From DASRWT01 sp963748485 (GTDB taxonomy: Bacteria; Methylomirabilota; Methylomirabilia; Rokubacteriales; CSP1-6), in contig CAVVJF010000019.1 of the NCBI GenBank assembly GCA_963748485.1, positions 1-64,000 of the forward strand: a DNA stretch of 64,000 nucleotides. Reading direction: 5' to 3'. The notes beneath the pieces are model-generated. The model did not search any database. It was not told the DNA's origin and saw only the letters and a program-made list of their open reading frames with translations. A program made the position numbers and the translations under genes. Below, in pieces: positions 51,232 through 59,899 of the stretch (position 1 is the first letter of the stretch; every line of letters starts with the position of its first letter).

Positions 51232-52572
51232 CTAGCGCCCCCGCGCGGTCGCCGGCGCGCTCGTCACGCGCCAGATCACGTTGCCGACGTCGTCGGCCAC
51301 AAGCAGGCCGCCGCGCTTGTCGATCGCCACGCCCACGGGGCGGCCGTACGCCTCGTCATCGGGGCCGATGAATCCCGTGAGCACGTCGACGGGCGGCCCC
51401 GAAGGCCGCCCGCCGCTGAACGGGACGAAGACGACGTTGTAGCCGCTGCGCGGCTTGCGGTTCCACGAGCCGTGCTGCCCGATGAACATGCCCTCCGTGA
51501 AGGGCGCCGGGAGCGCGGCTCCGTCGGAGTAGACCAGACCGAGCGCCGCCACGTGGGCGCCGAGCGCGTAGTCCGGCTTGATGGCCCGGGCCACGAGATC
51601 GGGCGCGGGCGGCTTCACGCGATCGTCCACGTGCTGGCCGAAGTAACTGTAGGGCCAGCCGTAGAAGCCGCCCGCCTTCACGGAGGTGAGGTAGTCGGGC
51701 ACGAGATCGCTGCCGAGCTCGTCACGCTCGTTCACCACCGTCCAGAGGACGTCCCCGCCGGGCGCCCACGCGAGCCCAACAGGGTTGCGCAGCCCCGCGG
51801 CAAACACCCGATAGCTCCCGTCGCGCGGGTTCACCTCCCAGACGGCGGCCCGGCCCGTCTCGTTCTCCATGCCCTTCTCGGCCACGTTGCTGTTCGAGCC
51901 CACCGCCACGTAGAGGCGCTGGCCGTCGCGGCTGGCGATGAGATTGCGCGTCCAGTGGCGGTTGATCGGGCCCGCCGGCAGGTCCACCACCTTGGTGCCC
52001 GGCACCTCGATGCGCGTGGCGCCGTCCGTGTAGGGGAAGCGCAGCACCGCGTCCGTGTTGGCCACGTAGAAGTCGCTGCCGATCAGCGCCATGCCGAGGG
52101 GCGAGTTGAGCCCCTCGAGGAATGTCGTGCGCACCTCCGCCACGCCATCGCCGTCCACGTCGCGGAGCAGGCGGATGCGGTTGGCGCTCGGCGTGCCGGA
52201 GCCGGCGCGCTTCATCATCATCTTGGTGATGCGGCCCTTGATCCCCTTGTGATCCTCGGGCGCCGGGGGCGCCGCCGTCTCGGCGACGAGCACGTCGCCG
52301 TTGGGCAAGACGTAGACCCATCGCGGGTGGTCAAGCCCGCTGGCGAAGACGCCCACGACGGTGCCGGTCGCCGCCACCGGCTTGGCCTCGTTCGGCCAGC
52401 CCTTGGCGGTGGCGATGTGCAGGGTCGGGATCAGGGTCTTGTTCGGTGGGGGCAGCGTGGGATCGGGGCCGACCCCGGCGGAGAGCGGTAGCTTGGCGGA
52501 TTCGCCGCATCCCGCCAGCGTGGCCAGGGCCAGAACACCGAGGAGGAATTGCCCGGTCGGTCCTCGTCGCAT
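51232..52572 (-). CDS. Sorbosone dehydrogenase / soluble glucose dehydrogenase-like PQQ beta-propeller lipoprotein
   Basis: The 446-residue protein starts at ATG 52572 with a lipoprotein signal ending LATLAGC. The six-bladed propeller of the GSDH family is seen in VVGVFASGLDHPRWVYVLP, DHKGIKGRITKMMMKRAG, RDVDGDGVAEVRTTFLEGLN, GLRNPVGLAWAPGGDVLWTV and GQHGSWNRKPRSGYNVVF. It likely oxidises a sugar or sugar aldehyde in the periplasm using PQQ. It is divergent from the molybdenum hydroxylase genes. Confidence 0.9.
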   Translation of the reverse strand: MRRGPTGQFLLGVLALATLAGCGESAKLPLSAGVGPDPTLPPPNKTLIPTLHIATAKGWPNEAKPVAATGTVVGVFASGLDHPRWVYVLPNGDVLVAETAAPPAPEDHKGIKGRITKMMMKRAGSGTPSANRIRLLRDVDGDGVAEVRTTFLEGLNSPLGMALIGSDFYVANTDAVLRFPYTDGATRIEVPGTKVVDLPAGPINRHWTRNLIASRDGQRLYVAVGSNSNVAEKGMENETGRAAVWEVNPRDGSYRVFAAGLRNPVGLAWAPGGDVLWTVVNERDELGSDLVPDYLTSVKAGGFYGWPYSYFGQHVDDRVKPPAPDLVARAIKPDYALGAHVAALGLVYSDGAALPAPFTEGMFIGQHGSWNRKPRSGYNVVFVPFSGGRPSGPPVDVLTGFIGPDDEAYGRPVGVAIDKRGGLLVADDVGNVIWRVTSAPATARGR

Positions 52573-52683
52573 GACGCGGCTCCTTCTAAGCGCCTGCTTT
52601 GCTTCGCCCCCGCTTGACCGGCGCTGCTTCGTCTCTGGATATTCACGAACTTTGCCAACGCCGCCCGTGCTAATAGCTTCTGC

Positions 52684-53151
52684 ATGCGGCTCACCGTCAA
52701 TGGCCGCGCCATCGAGCGCGAGGTGCGGCCCCGTCAATCGCTGGCCGACTTCCTCCGGCATGACCTGGGCCTCACCGGCACGCACGTGGGGTGCGAACAC
52801 GGCGTGTGCGGCGCCTGCACCGTGCTCGTGGACGGCGCGGGCGCGCGGAGCTGCCTGCTCTTCGCCATACAGCTCCACGGCGCCGCGGTGACGACCATCG
52901 AGGGTCTCACGCCGCCGGACGGCTTGAGCCCGCTCCAGGAAGCCTTCTGCGCGACGCACGCCATGCAGTGCGGTTTCTGCACGCCCGGCATGATCGTGAC
53001 GGCCACCGAGCTACTGCGCGCGAATCCGGCGCCCTCACCCGCGGAGATCCGCGAGGCACTGGCCGGCAACCTCTGCATGTGCACGGGCTACGTCAACATC
53101 GTCCGCGCGGTGACGCGCGCGGCCGAGACGGCCGCCGAGGCCCGCGCGTGA
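52684..53151 (+). CDS. 2Fe-2S subunit of a molybdenum hydroxylase (CoxS-type)
   Basis: This 155-residue iron-sulphur protein has the plant-type ferredoxin motif in GCEHGVCGACTVLVDG near residue 40, and the second all-helical 2Fe-2S motif as QCGFCTPGM with NLCMCTGYVNIV. This two-cluster arrangement is diagnostic for xanthine-dehydrogenase-family small subunits. It passes electrons from the Mo site. The large subunit starts in a GTGA overlap. Confidence 0.93.
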   Translation: MRLTVNGRAIEREVRPRQSLADFLRHDLGLTGTHVGCEHGVCGACTVLVDGAGARSCLLFAIQLHGAAVTTIEGLTPPDGLSPLQEAFCATHAMQCGFCTPGMIVTATELLRANPAPSPAEIREALAGNLCMCTGYVNIVRAVTRAAETAAEARA

Positions 53152-55538
53152 GCGCGCCCTGGGTGGGCGCGCCGCTCCCCCTCAAGGAAGACCGCCGCCT
53201 CGTGGCGGGACGCGGCCGCTTCATCGACGATCTTGGCGCACCGGGCCTGCTGCACGCGGCCATGCTGCGGAGCCCGCACGCGCATGCCCGCATCATCGCC
53301 ATCGACGCGCGCGCCGCCGCCGCGCTGCCCGGCGTGGCCGCGGTGCTCACGGGCCCGGATGCCGCGCGCCTGTCCGGCCCCATCCGTCCCCTCATCCCCA
53401 CCACCGCGCGCGTCGCCGACTACTGTCTTGCCGTCGATCGCGCGCGCTTCGTCGGCGAGCCCGTGGCCGCCGTGGCCGCGGTGGATCGGGCCACCGCCGA
53501 GGATGCGCTCGAGCGCATCGCTGTCACGTACGAGCCGCTGCCGCCGGTGGTGGATCCGGAAGAGGCGCTTCGACCCGGCGCCACCCTCCTCTATCCCGAA
53601 CTCGGCAGCAACGTGGTGTGGCAGGACACCCTCACCTACGGCGACGTGGACGGCGCCATGGCGCGGGCACACGGCGTGCTCCGCGAGCGCTTCACCATCC
53701 AGCGCTATGCCTCCACGCCGCTGGAGACCTTCGGGGTAATGGCCGCCTACGACGCGGGCACGGACGGCTACGAGGTGTGGACGAACGACCAGCGGCCGGG
53801 GCTCACCATGTCGATCCTGGCCGCGTCGCTGGGGGTGCCCCAGGCGCGCATCCGCCTCGCCTGCCCTGACATCGGCGGCGGCTTCGGCAACAAGCGGCGC
53901 CCCGCCTACCTCGTGATCTGCGCCCTGCTCGCGCGACTGGCCGGCTGCCCCGTGAAGTGGATCGAGGACCGGGTGGAGAATCTCACCGCCCTCATGCACG
54001 CGGCCAGCGGCGTGATGGACGTGGCGCTCGCTTACGCCGCCGACGGCACGCTGCTGGCGCTCGCGGTGTCCGACATCACCGACGAGGGCAAGAACCTCGT
54101 CACTCCGGCCCAGCACAACATCATCAAGCTGGGCAACATCGCCAACGGCTACCGCATTCCCGCCGTGCGCTACGCCGCCGCCTCCGTCCTCACCACCAAG
54201 TGCCCCACCGGCGCCAATCGCGGCATCGGCAAGCCCTTCATGTGCTTCGCCGTCGAGCGGGCCATGGCGCTGCTCGCCCGGCGCCTGGGCCAGGATCCCG
54301 CCGAGCTGCGCCTGCGCAACTACGTGACCGCCTCGGAGATGCCCTACACTACGCCGCCCGGCGCGCAGTACGACAGCGGCGACTATCCCGCCACGCTGCG
54401 CCGCGCCCTGGAGGCCTTCGACTACGCGGGCCGGCGCGCCGAGCAGGCGCGGGCGCGCGCCGAGGGACGGCTCCTCGGCATTGGCATCGCTACCTCCGTC
54501 GAGCCCGCGGGCACCAATCTCGCCTCCTACGAGCTCCTCACCGGCCGCCGCACGGTGTCGGGCTCGGCGGAGGCGGCGATGGTGCGGATGGAGCCGGATG
54601 GGCACGTGCGCGTGGCCATCGGTAACCCGTCCAGCGGGCAGGGCTACGAGACGGTGGTCGCCCAGATTGTCGCCGACGAGCTCGGTCTCACTCCAGACGC
54701 GATCAGCGTGGCCCGCGGCTTCGATTCCGCGACCACGCCCTGGCTCTACCTCTCCGGCAACTACTCGAACAAATTCTCCGTCACCGACACCGGCGCCATC
54801 GTCGGCGCCGCTCGCCGCGTGGCCGACAAGCTCCGTCGTCTCGCCGCCCATCGCCTCGAGATTGATCCCGCCGACATCGAGTTGCGTGATGGCGCGGCCC
54901 TCGTGGTGGGCGCGCCGGATCGGCGCATCGCCTTCGGCGAGCTCGCGCGCACCGCGTACGCCGATGTGCTGGGCCTGCCGCCCGGCGAGGAGCCGGGGCT
55001 CGAGGCGCGGCACGCGCACTCGAACCCGCTGGCCACGCCGGTCGACGCGCAGCGCCGTCTCCGCTCCCAGCTCGTCTTCGCCAATGCCGCCCACTGCTGC
55101 CTGGTGGAGGTGCACCCGCGCACCGGCGAGATCACCGTGCTCAAGTACCTCGTGGTCCACGACTGCGGCCGCGAGCTGAACCCGCTGATCGTGGAAGGCA
55201 TGGTGCACGGCTCGACGGCCCACGGGATCGGCGCGGCACTGCTGGAGGAGTTCCGCTACGACGGCGAGGGCCAGCTCCTCACCGCCACGCTCATGGACTA
55301 TCTCAAGCCCACCGCCGCCGACATCCCCGACATCGAGGTGGCGCGCATCGAGCACCCCTCGCCCGTCACGCCGCTCGGCGCCAAGGGCGTGGGCGAGGGC
55401 GGCGCCATCCCGGGCCCGGCGGCGGTGGCCAATGCGGTGGAGGACGCCCTGGCTACATACGGCGTGACCATTCGCGGGCTGCCCATCACCCCCGAGCGCG
55501 TGTGGCAGTGGCTGCGGGAGCGCGCGCCCGACTCGTAG
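53148..55538 (+). CDS. Molybdopterin-binding large subunit, xanthine dehydrogenase / CO dehydrogenase family
   Basis: The protein has 796 residues and starts at GTG 53148 overlapping the small-subunit stop. The a/b hammerhead domain (PLPLKEDRRLVAGRGRFIDD, LHAAMLRSPHAHARI, GEPVAAVAA) is followed by Mo-pterin-binding segments (DIGGGFGNK) and the catalytic Glu in GVGEGGAI. The usual AYRGAGRPE active-site loop reads ANRGIGKPF, which differs from xanthine and CO dehydrogenases. An FAD subunit gene is absent nearby. The substrate is unknown, an aldehyde or N-heterocycle being likely. Confidence 0.9.
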   Translation: MSAPWVGAPLPLKEDRRLVAGRGRFIDDLGAPGLLHAAMLRSPHAHARIIAIDARAAAALPGVAAVLTGPDAARLSGPIRPLIPTTARVADYCLAVDRARFVGEPVAAVAAVDRATAEDALERIAVTYEPLPPVVDPEEALRPGATLLYPELGSNVVWQDTLTYGDVDGAMARAHGVLRERFTIQRYASTPLETFGVMAAYDAGTDGYEVWTNDQRPGLTMSILAASLGVPQARIRLACPDIGGGFGNKRRPAYLVICALLARLAGCPVKWIEDRVENLTALMHAASGVMDVALAYAADGTLLALAVSDITDEGKNLVTPAQHNIIKLGNIANGYRIPAVRYAAASVLTTKCPTGANRGIGKPFMCFAVERAMALLARRLGQDPAELRLRNYVTASEMPYTTPPGAQYDSGDYPATLRRALEAFDYAGRRAEQARARAEGRLLGIGIATSVEPAGTNLASYELLTGRRTVSGSAEAAMVRMEPDGHVRVAIGNPSSGQGYETVVAQIVADELGLTPDAISVARGFDSATTPWLYLSGNYSNKFSVTDTGAIVGAARRVADKLRRLAAHRLEIDPADIELRDGAALVVGAPDRRIAFGELARTAYADVLGLPPGEEPGLEARHAHSNPLATPVDAQRRLRSQLVFANAAHCCLVEVHPRTGEITVLKYLVVHDCGRELNPLIVEGMVHGSTAHGIGAALLEEFRYDGEGQLLTATLMDYLKPTAADIPDIEVARIEHPSPVTPLGAKGVGEGGAIPGPAAVANAVEDALATYGVTIRGLPITPERVWQWLRERAPDS

Positions 55539-55628
55539 CGCCTGCACTTTCCGCCTCTCGTGCCCTTCCCACAGTGCATCGCCGGTAAGTAGTCAATCTC
55601 ACAATCGCTTCCCTGGCGAGTCAGCCCT

Positions 55629-55664
55629 CCGGTGCTTGCCCTTGCCCTGCTCGCAGGGCACCGG
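55629..55664 (+). other. Bulged hairpin in the spacer after the molybdenum hydroxylase operon
   Basis: GCCCTG at 55644-55649 pairs with CAGGGC at 55654-55659 around CTCG. CCGGT at 55629-55633 can pair with ACCGG at 55660-55664, with unpaired bases between the two stems on one side. There is no U-rich tail, so it is not a clean intrinsic terminator. It may simply end the upstream transcript. The rest of the 239-bp gap up to 55777 shows no gene. Confidence 0.35.
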
Positions 55665-55777
55665 ACGAAAGCGTTCGTTCTCGGGAATGGCTACCTTATT
55701 GCGTACTTATAGGAGCGGTCAACCGCCGCGGCTCCGGGTACGTCGTGTGCAACACCGCCTCAGGAGCGTCTACCCTC

Positions 55778-56026
55778 ATGCCCACTCAGATGACGGAAGA
55801 AGAGCTGCGCCGGTCGCGGACTTCGGCCGAGGCGATGGAGACCTACGCCTTCCGGAATCCCGACGATCAGGAGGACTACATCTCCGCCGTGCTCTACCGG
55901 CTCTTCGACGGGCGGCACTTCCGGGTCGTCAACGCCTCGGGCAAGCACTCCCCGTTGGCCGGCGCCGGCAACCGCGGCGAGTGGCTGCCCACGAAGGAAG
56001 ACGTGCAGGGCTGGAAGAAGTTCTAG
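55778..56026 (+). CDS. Hypothetical small protein, Trp-rich end
   Basis: The 82-residue protein starts at ATG 55778 with AGGAG about 11 bases upstream; MTEEELRR at 55790 is an alternative. The body has FRNPDDQEDYISAVLYRLFD, GRHFRVVNASGK and an end EWLPTKEDVQGWKKF. It has no signal or membrane helix. No family is recognised, but the SD, the fit between neighbours and balanced composition support a real gene. It converges on the methyltransferase gene with a 3-bp gap. Confidence 0.65.
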   Translation: MPTQMTEEELRRSRTSAEAMETYAFRNPDDQEDYISAVLYRLFDGRHFRVVNASGKHSPLAGAGNRGEWLPTKEDVQGWKKF

Positions 56027-56029
56027 GCG

Positions 56030-56845
56030 TCAGCGCCGCTCGAACACCGCCTGCACCGACACCAGGCGTCCCTCGTCGCGATTGCGGTGCCCCACGCGGA
56101 TGATCTCGTCGAGACGCTCGCCCATGATCAGGCGCTGCGCGCTATGCGCGGGAATGGTCGCGGGATTCGGCGGCCCCGCCGTCTCGGCGGTGACGTCGTC
56201 CCAGGCCCGCTGGCGAAAGCCCGCGGCCTCGATGAGCGCGCGCATCTCGGCGGGCGTTTGGAGAAAGCTGCTGCCGGCGTCACGGGCCCACATGACGGGG
56301 AAGACGACCGGCTGCACGGGCCCCGCCATCGGCTCCTGCGTCGCGAGCAGCCCGCCGGACCGCAGCACCCGGTGGAAACCCGCGTAGAGCCGCTCCTTGT
56401 CGGCGATATTCATGCCCGTGTTCTGCGTCCACACCGCGTCGAAGGCGCCCGCCTCGTAGGGCAACGCGAGAGCATCGCCGACCTCATGGGTCACGCGCTC
56501 GCCGAGGCCCAGCCTCGCGGTGAGCAGCGTCGCGGCCTGCACGAAGGTTTCCGTGAGATCGATGGAAGTCACGCGGCAGCCGAACTCCACCGCCAGCGTG
56601 CGCGCGGGCCCGCCCACGCCCCCGCCCACGTCGAGCACGCGCATGCCCGGCGCCAGCCCGGCGAGGCGGGCGAGGCGGACGGTGGCATCCTTGCCGCCGC
56701 CGTGGAACTGATCGCTCGGCGCGAGATCGTCGATGGTGAGCGCGTCGAGATTCTTGCCGGCCGCGGCCAGCGCGTCGAGGATGGCGGGCCCGAGGCCCTC
56801 GCGGCTCCAGTACGCGCGGATGGAAGCGGAGGCGTCCGTGGGCAC
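56030..56845 (-). CDS. SAM-dependent methyltransferase (class I)
   Basis: This 271-residue class I methyltransferase has motif I in MRVLDVGGGVGGPARTLA, motif II-like VTSIDLTETFVQAA, and the post-I segment GDALALPYEAGAFDAVWTQN. The N-terminal SIRAYWSREGLGPAILDAL and the DQFHGGG motif resemble sarcosine/dimethylglycine and sterol-type N- or C-methyltransferases. The acceptor is unknown. It lies 16 bp downstream of the proline-rich membrane protein gene. Confidence 0.9.
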   Translation of the reverse strand: MPTDASASIRAYWSREGLGPAILDALAAAGKNLDALTIDDLAPSDQFHGGGKDATVRLARLAGLAPGMRVLDVGGGVGGPARTLAVEFGCRVTSIDLTETFVQAATLLTARLGLGERVTHEVGDALALPYEAGAFDAVWTQNTGMNIADKERLYAGFHRVLRSGGLLATQEPMAGPVQPVVFPVMWARDAGSSFLQTPAEMRALIEAAGFRQRAWDDVTAETAGPPNPATIPAHSAQRLIMGERLDEIIRVGHRNRDEGRLVSVQAVFERR

Positions 56846-56861
56846 GCGAGCGGGCGACGCC

Positions 56862-58067
56862 TCAGTCCGTCACCGGCATCTCGGCCCGCATGTCGCCCAG
56901 CACGAAGCGCACCGTGACCGCCTCCGGGCGCCGCGTCTCTGTCGGCACCGCGCCGCGATAGCTGCCCGCCGGCGTCACCGGATCGAGGCGCGTCTCCCGA
57001 ACGAAGCCGTCGAGCATCCGCTGGCGCACCCACACCTGGGCGTCGGGCAGGGGCCGCCCGCGCGGATCGGTGAGGCGCACCGTGAAGGTCGTCCCGTCCG
57101 GGCTCGACGCGCGGCTGACCTCGACGCGCGGCAGGCCGGGAAACACGGGAAGCGTCTGGCTGCGCACCAATGACTGGGCCGGGGCCGCGGCGGACTCGCC
57201 GGCGGAGGATCCCGCGCCCTGACGCGGGGGCAAGGTCGGCGACGGCGGGAGCTCGCGCGGGGCCGGCGCCGGCGCGGCCGCGGCGGACGGGGGCAGCCCG
57301 CGCGGCGCCGGCGCGGCGGCGGCAGGAGCCTGTGGAGCGGCGGTGGGCGCCGGCTCCACGCTCGCGGCCGGGGCCGGCGCCGAGGGCGGCGGCGCCGGCG
57401 TGGGACTCATTCCCGACGCTCCGTCGCGCGTGGTGGTTTCGGGGGCCGGCACCAGGGGCGGCGCGGCGGGCGTCTCCGCTCGCGACCTGGCCGGCGGCGC
57501 GGCGACGAGCCGGCCACCCGGCTGGGACGAGAGATAGACGAGGGCGGCGGTGAGAACGGCCACGGTCGTCACCACGACCAGCGCGACGACGAGGAGCCCG
57601 CCGCGGCGCGGCTGCAGAAATTCATTCCGGTCGTCCTCGTCGATCCGATCGTCGAGGTCGTCGTCCTCCGGATCATCGGACAGCCGCGTCCGGAAGGCGC
57701 GCGGGGTGTCATGGGGCACGTCGCGTTGAGCGTCGCGCTGGAAATCACGCGGGGCGCCGCGCGGAACGTCGCGCGCGACCGCGGCAGTCGCGGCGGCCGC
57801 GGGCGCGAAGGGCCGCGGCGGCGGCGGGGTGGCGGTCTCGTCCTCCCGCGAGAAGATCGCGAAGCCCAGCGTGCGCAACTGCTCGGTGAGCGAGCTCACG
57901 CGGCGCCGCTCCCGCCCCAGCGGCCACTGCGGCGCGGCGGTGGCGCCGCGACGATCCTGCACGATCTCGATCTGCTCGCCGCGGGAGACGTGCCGATCGA
58001 TGGTGAACCTCAGTCGATCCGGAAGGGACGACCCCTCACGCGCGAGGACGACCAGGTGTCGCAGCAT
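56862..58067 (-). CDS. Membrane-anchored proline-rich protein, relative of the 14404-16368 gene product
   Basis: This 401-residue protein has the same four-part layout as the gene at 14404. A DRR module (IEIVQDRRGA, 33-42; then GRERRR and LRTLGFAIFS) is followed by an Arg/Asp repeat (RDVPRGAPRDFQRDAQ) and an acidic linker. One membrane helix spans 157-180, then comes a Pro/Ala-rich span and a C-terminal Ig-like domain (VRLTDPRGRPLPDAQVWV). The start is placed inside the end of the DoxX gene because GGAGGTGAG precedes the ATG at 58067. Shared motifs with the other protein show common ancestry; function unknown. Confidence 0.78.
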   Translation of the reverse strand: MLRHLVVLAREGSSLPDRLRFTIDRHVSRGEQIEIVQDRRGATAAPQWPLGRERRRVSSLTEQLRTLGFAIFSREDETATPPPPRPFAPAAAATAAVARDVPRGAPRDFQRDAQRDVPHDTPRAFRTRLSDDPEDDDLDDRIDEDDRNEFLQPRRGGLLVVALVVVTTVAVLTAALVYLSSQPGGRLVAAPPARSRAETPAAPPLVPAPETTTRDGASGMSPTPAPPPSAPAPAASVEPAPTAAPQAPAAAAPAPRGLPPSAAAAPAPAPRELPPSPTLPPRQGAGSSAGESAAAPAQSLVRSQTLPVFPGLPRVEVSRASSPDGTTFTVRLTDPRGRPLPDAQVWVRQRMLDGFVRETRLDPVTPAGSYRGAVPTETRRPEAVTVRFVLGDMRAEMPVTD

Positions 58068-58449
58068 GTCTCACCTCCGCTCCGGCGATCGGCACCAGCC
58101 GCGAGCGCCCGTACGCGACGAAGACGAGCAGGAGCCCGACGACCAGCGGCATCAACGCGCCCATGATATCACCGGCGACCAGCCCGAGCCCGACCGCGCC
58201 CACCATGATGATCATCAGCCCCCAAGCCGCGAGGGGGGTGAGCCACGTCTTGGTGCGCAGGAGGCTGGGCAAGATGAGGCCCAGGCCCCCGGCGAGCTCG
58301 GCCACACCTATGAATCTCAAGAACCAGCCCGGCATTGCCACCGGCATCTGCTTGGTCATCTCCTCGATCGGCATCACGAACTTCATCACCCCCGCGAAGA
58401 TGAAGAGGGCGGCCAGCAGCACCTGGACGATCCAGAGCGCGACGTTCAC
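58036..58449 (-). CDS. DoxX family membrane protein
   Basis: The 137-residue protein has four membrane helices and the DoxX pattern: LLAALFIFAGVMKFVMP, FLRFIGVAELAGGLGLILPSL and the later membrane helices before KYGRSRL-like basic end. DoxX proteins are small inner-membrane proteins linked in some organisms to redox or sulphur metabolism. It overlaps the downstream proline-rich protein gene by 32 bases. Confidence 0.88.
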   Translation of the reverse strand: MNVALWIVQVLLAALFIFAGVMKFVMPIEEMTKQMPVAMPGWFLRFIGVAELAGGLGLILPSLLRTKTWLTPLAAWGLMIIMVGAVGLGLVAGDIMGALMPLVVGLLLVFVAYGRSRLVPIAGAEVRHAATPGRPRA

Positions 58450-58477
58450 GGTTAGTCTCCTCGCGGTTCGATGCCGG

Positions 58478-58774
58478 CTAGCCGCCGGCCATGGCGCCCA
58501 CGACCAGAAAAGGCTCCGCCCCCGTCACCACCGCCTCCGGCAGCGGCGTCTCGGGGCCGTCGTGAGACAGATCCTGCTCGCAGGCGAAGAAGCGCAGGAA
58601 GGGACGGCGCTGCCGCGTGACCTGGTCGCGGATGGTCCCGCGCAGCATGGGGTACTCCGCCTCGAGCGCGTCCAGCACTGCGCCGAGGGTGGCCGGGCTC
58701 GGCACGTGCACCTTCACCTCGCCGCTCACCCGGGCCAGCGTGCGCAGGTGCGCGGGCAGGGCCACCCGGATCAT
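58478..58774 (-). CDS. MoaD/ThiS-type ubiquitin-like protein
   Basis: This 98-residue beta-grasp protein starts MIRVALPAHLRTLARVSGEVKV and ends in the di-glycine AMAGG that MoaD and ThiS proteins use to form a C-terminal thiocarboxylate. It would act as a sulphur donor in molybdopterin or other sulphur-insertion chemistry. It starts in an ATGA overlap with the BNR propeller gene, a pairing without obvious biochemical meaning. The molybdenum hydroxylase genes lie 3 kb away. Confidence 0.85.
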   Translation of the reverse strand: MIRVALPAHLRTLARVSGEVKVHVPSPATLGAVLDALEAEYPMLRGTIRDQVTRQRRPFLRFFACEQDLSHDGPETPLPEAVVTGAEPFLVVGAMAGG

Positions 58775-59886
58775 GGCAGCGTCTGCACTTCCACCGACAC
58801 CACCGCGGGCAGATGCTCCACGGCCGCCGCCCAGCGGTCGCCGCCGTTCGCCGACACGTACACCTGGCCGCCGGTGGTGCCGAAGTACACGCCGCACGGG
58901 TCGAGCGCGTCCACCGCCATGGCGTCGCGCAGCACGTTCACGTAGCAGTCGCGCTGCGGCAGGCCGTTGGTGAGGGCTTCCCACTCGTTCCCGCCCGTGC
59001 GGCTGCGGTACACGCGGAGCTTGCCGTCCGGAGGGTAGTGCTCCGAGTCGCTCTTGATGGGGACGACATAGATCGTGTCCGGCGCGTGCGGGTGGACGTC
59101 GATGGGGAAGCCGAAGTCGCTCGGCAGGTTGCCGCTGATCTCACGCCATGACTCGCCGCCATCGTCGCTGCGCATCACGTCCCAGTGCTTCTGCATGAAG
59201 AGCACGGACGGCCGCGAGCGGTGCATGGCGATCCGGTGCACGCAGTGGCCGACCTCGGCGGTGGGGTCCGGGATGCCCTCGGACTTGAGCCCGCGGTTGA
59301 TCGGCCGCCACGACTTGCCCGCGTCATCCGACCGGAAGGCGCCCGCCGCCGAGACGGCGACAAAGATGCGCTCGGGCTGGGCCGGATCCAGGAGAATCGT
59401 GTGCAGACACATGCCGCCCGCGCCCGGCTGCCACGAGGAGCCGGACGAGTGCGTGCGCAGCGCGGGCAGCTCCTGCCACGTCTGCCCGCCGTCGCTCGTG
59501 CGGAAGAGAGCGGCGTCCTCCACACCCGCGTAGACCGTGTCCGGATCCGTCGCCGATGGCTCCAGATGCCAGACCCGCGCGAACTCCCACGGGTGCGGGG
59601 TGCCGTCGTACCACTGATGCGTGCCGGTGGGGCCGTCGTAGGCGAACTTGTTACCGACGGACTCCCAGCTCTTGCCGCCGTCGTTCGAGCGCTGTATCAC
59701 CTGCCCGAACCATCCGGACGACTGCGAGGCGTAGAGGCGGTTCGGATCGGCGGGCGAGCCCTTGAGGTGGTAGATCTCCCAGCCCCCGAAATGGGGGCCG
59801 CTCACGTCCCAGCGCTCGCGCTTGCCGTCGGATGTCAAGACGAAGGCGCCCTTGCGCGTCCCCACCAGCAGCCGCACCGTGCTCAT
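58771..59886 (-). CDS. BNR-repeat sialidase-like beta-propeller protein
   Basis: The 371-residue protein starts MSTVRLLVGTRKGAFVLTSDGK. It has Asp-box repeats in each blade (RSNDGGKSWESVG, RTSDGGQTWQELP, RSDDAGKSWRPI, RSDDGGESWREI, VSANGGDRWAA). No signal peptide is seen. It is the soluble small relative of the 1079-residue protein at 21315. Such proteins are often called exo-sialidase-like without evidence; a ligand-binding role is equally possible. It overlaps the MoaD-like gene. Confidence 0.88.
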   Translation of the reverse strand: MSTVRLLVGTRKGAFVLTSDGKRERWDVSGPHFGGWEIYHLKGSPADPNRLYASQSSGWFGQVIQRSNDGGKSWESVGNKFAYDGPTGTHQWYDGTPHPWEFARVWHLEPSATDPDTVYAGVEDAALFRTSDGGQTWQELPALRTHSSGSSWQPGAGGMCLHTILLDPAQPERIFVAVSAAGAFRSDDAGKSWRPINRGLKSEGIPDPTAEVGHCVHRIAMHRSRPSVLFMQKHWDVMRSDDGGESWREISGNLPSDFGFPIDVHPHAPDTIYVVPIKSDSEHYPPDGKLRVYRSRTGGNEWEALTNGLPQRDCYVNVLRDAMAVDALDPCGVYFGTTGGQVYVSANGGDRWAAAVEHLPAVVSVEVQTLP

Positions 59887-59899
59887 CGCGTCCCTCCGC

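Noticed and set aside
53088..55547. An 819-codon minus-strand open frame opposite the molybdenum hydroxylase
   Set aside because: Composition is typical of antisense frames in GC-rich DNA and the plus strand has strong domain matches. The long minus frame at 7901-9838 and the plus frame at 21252-23549 were rejected for the same reason.
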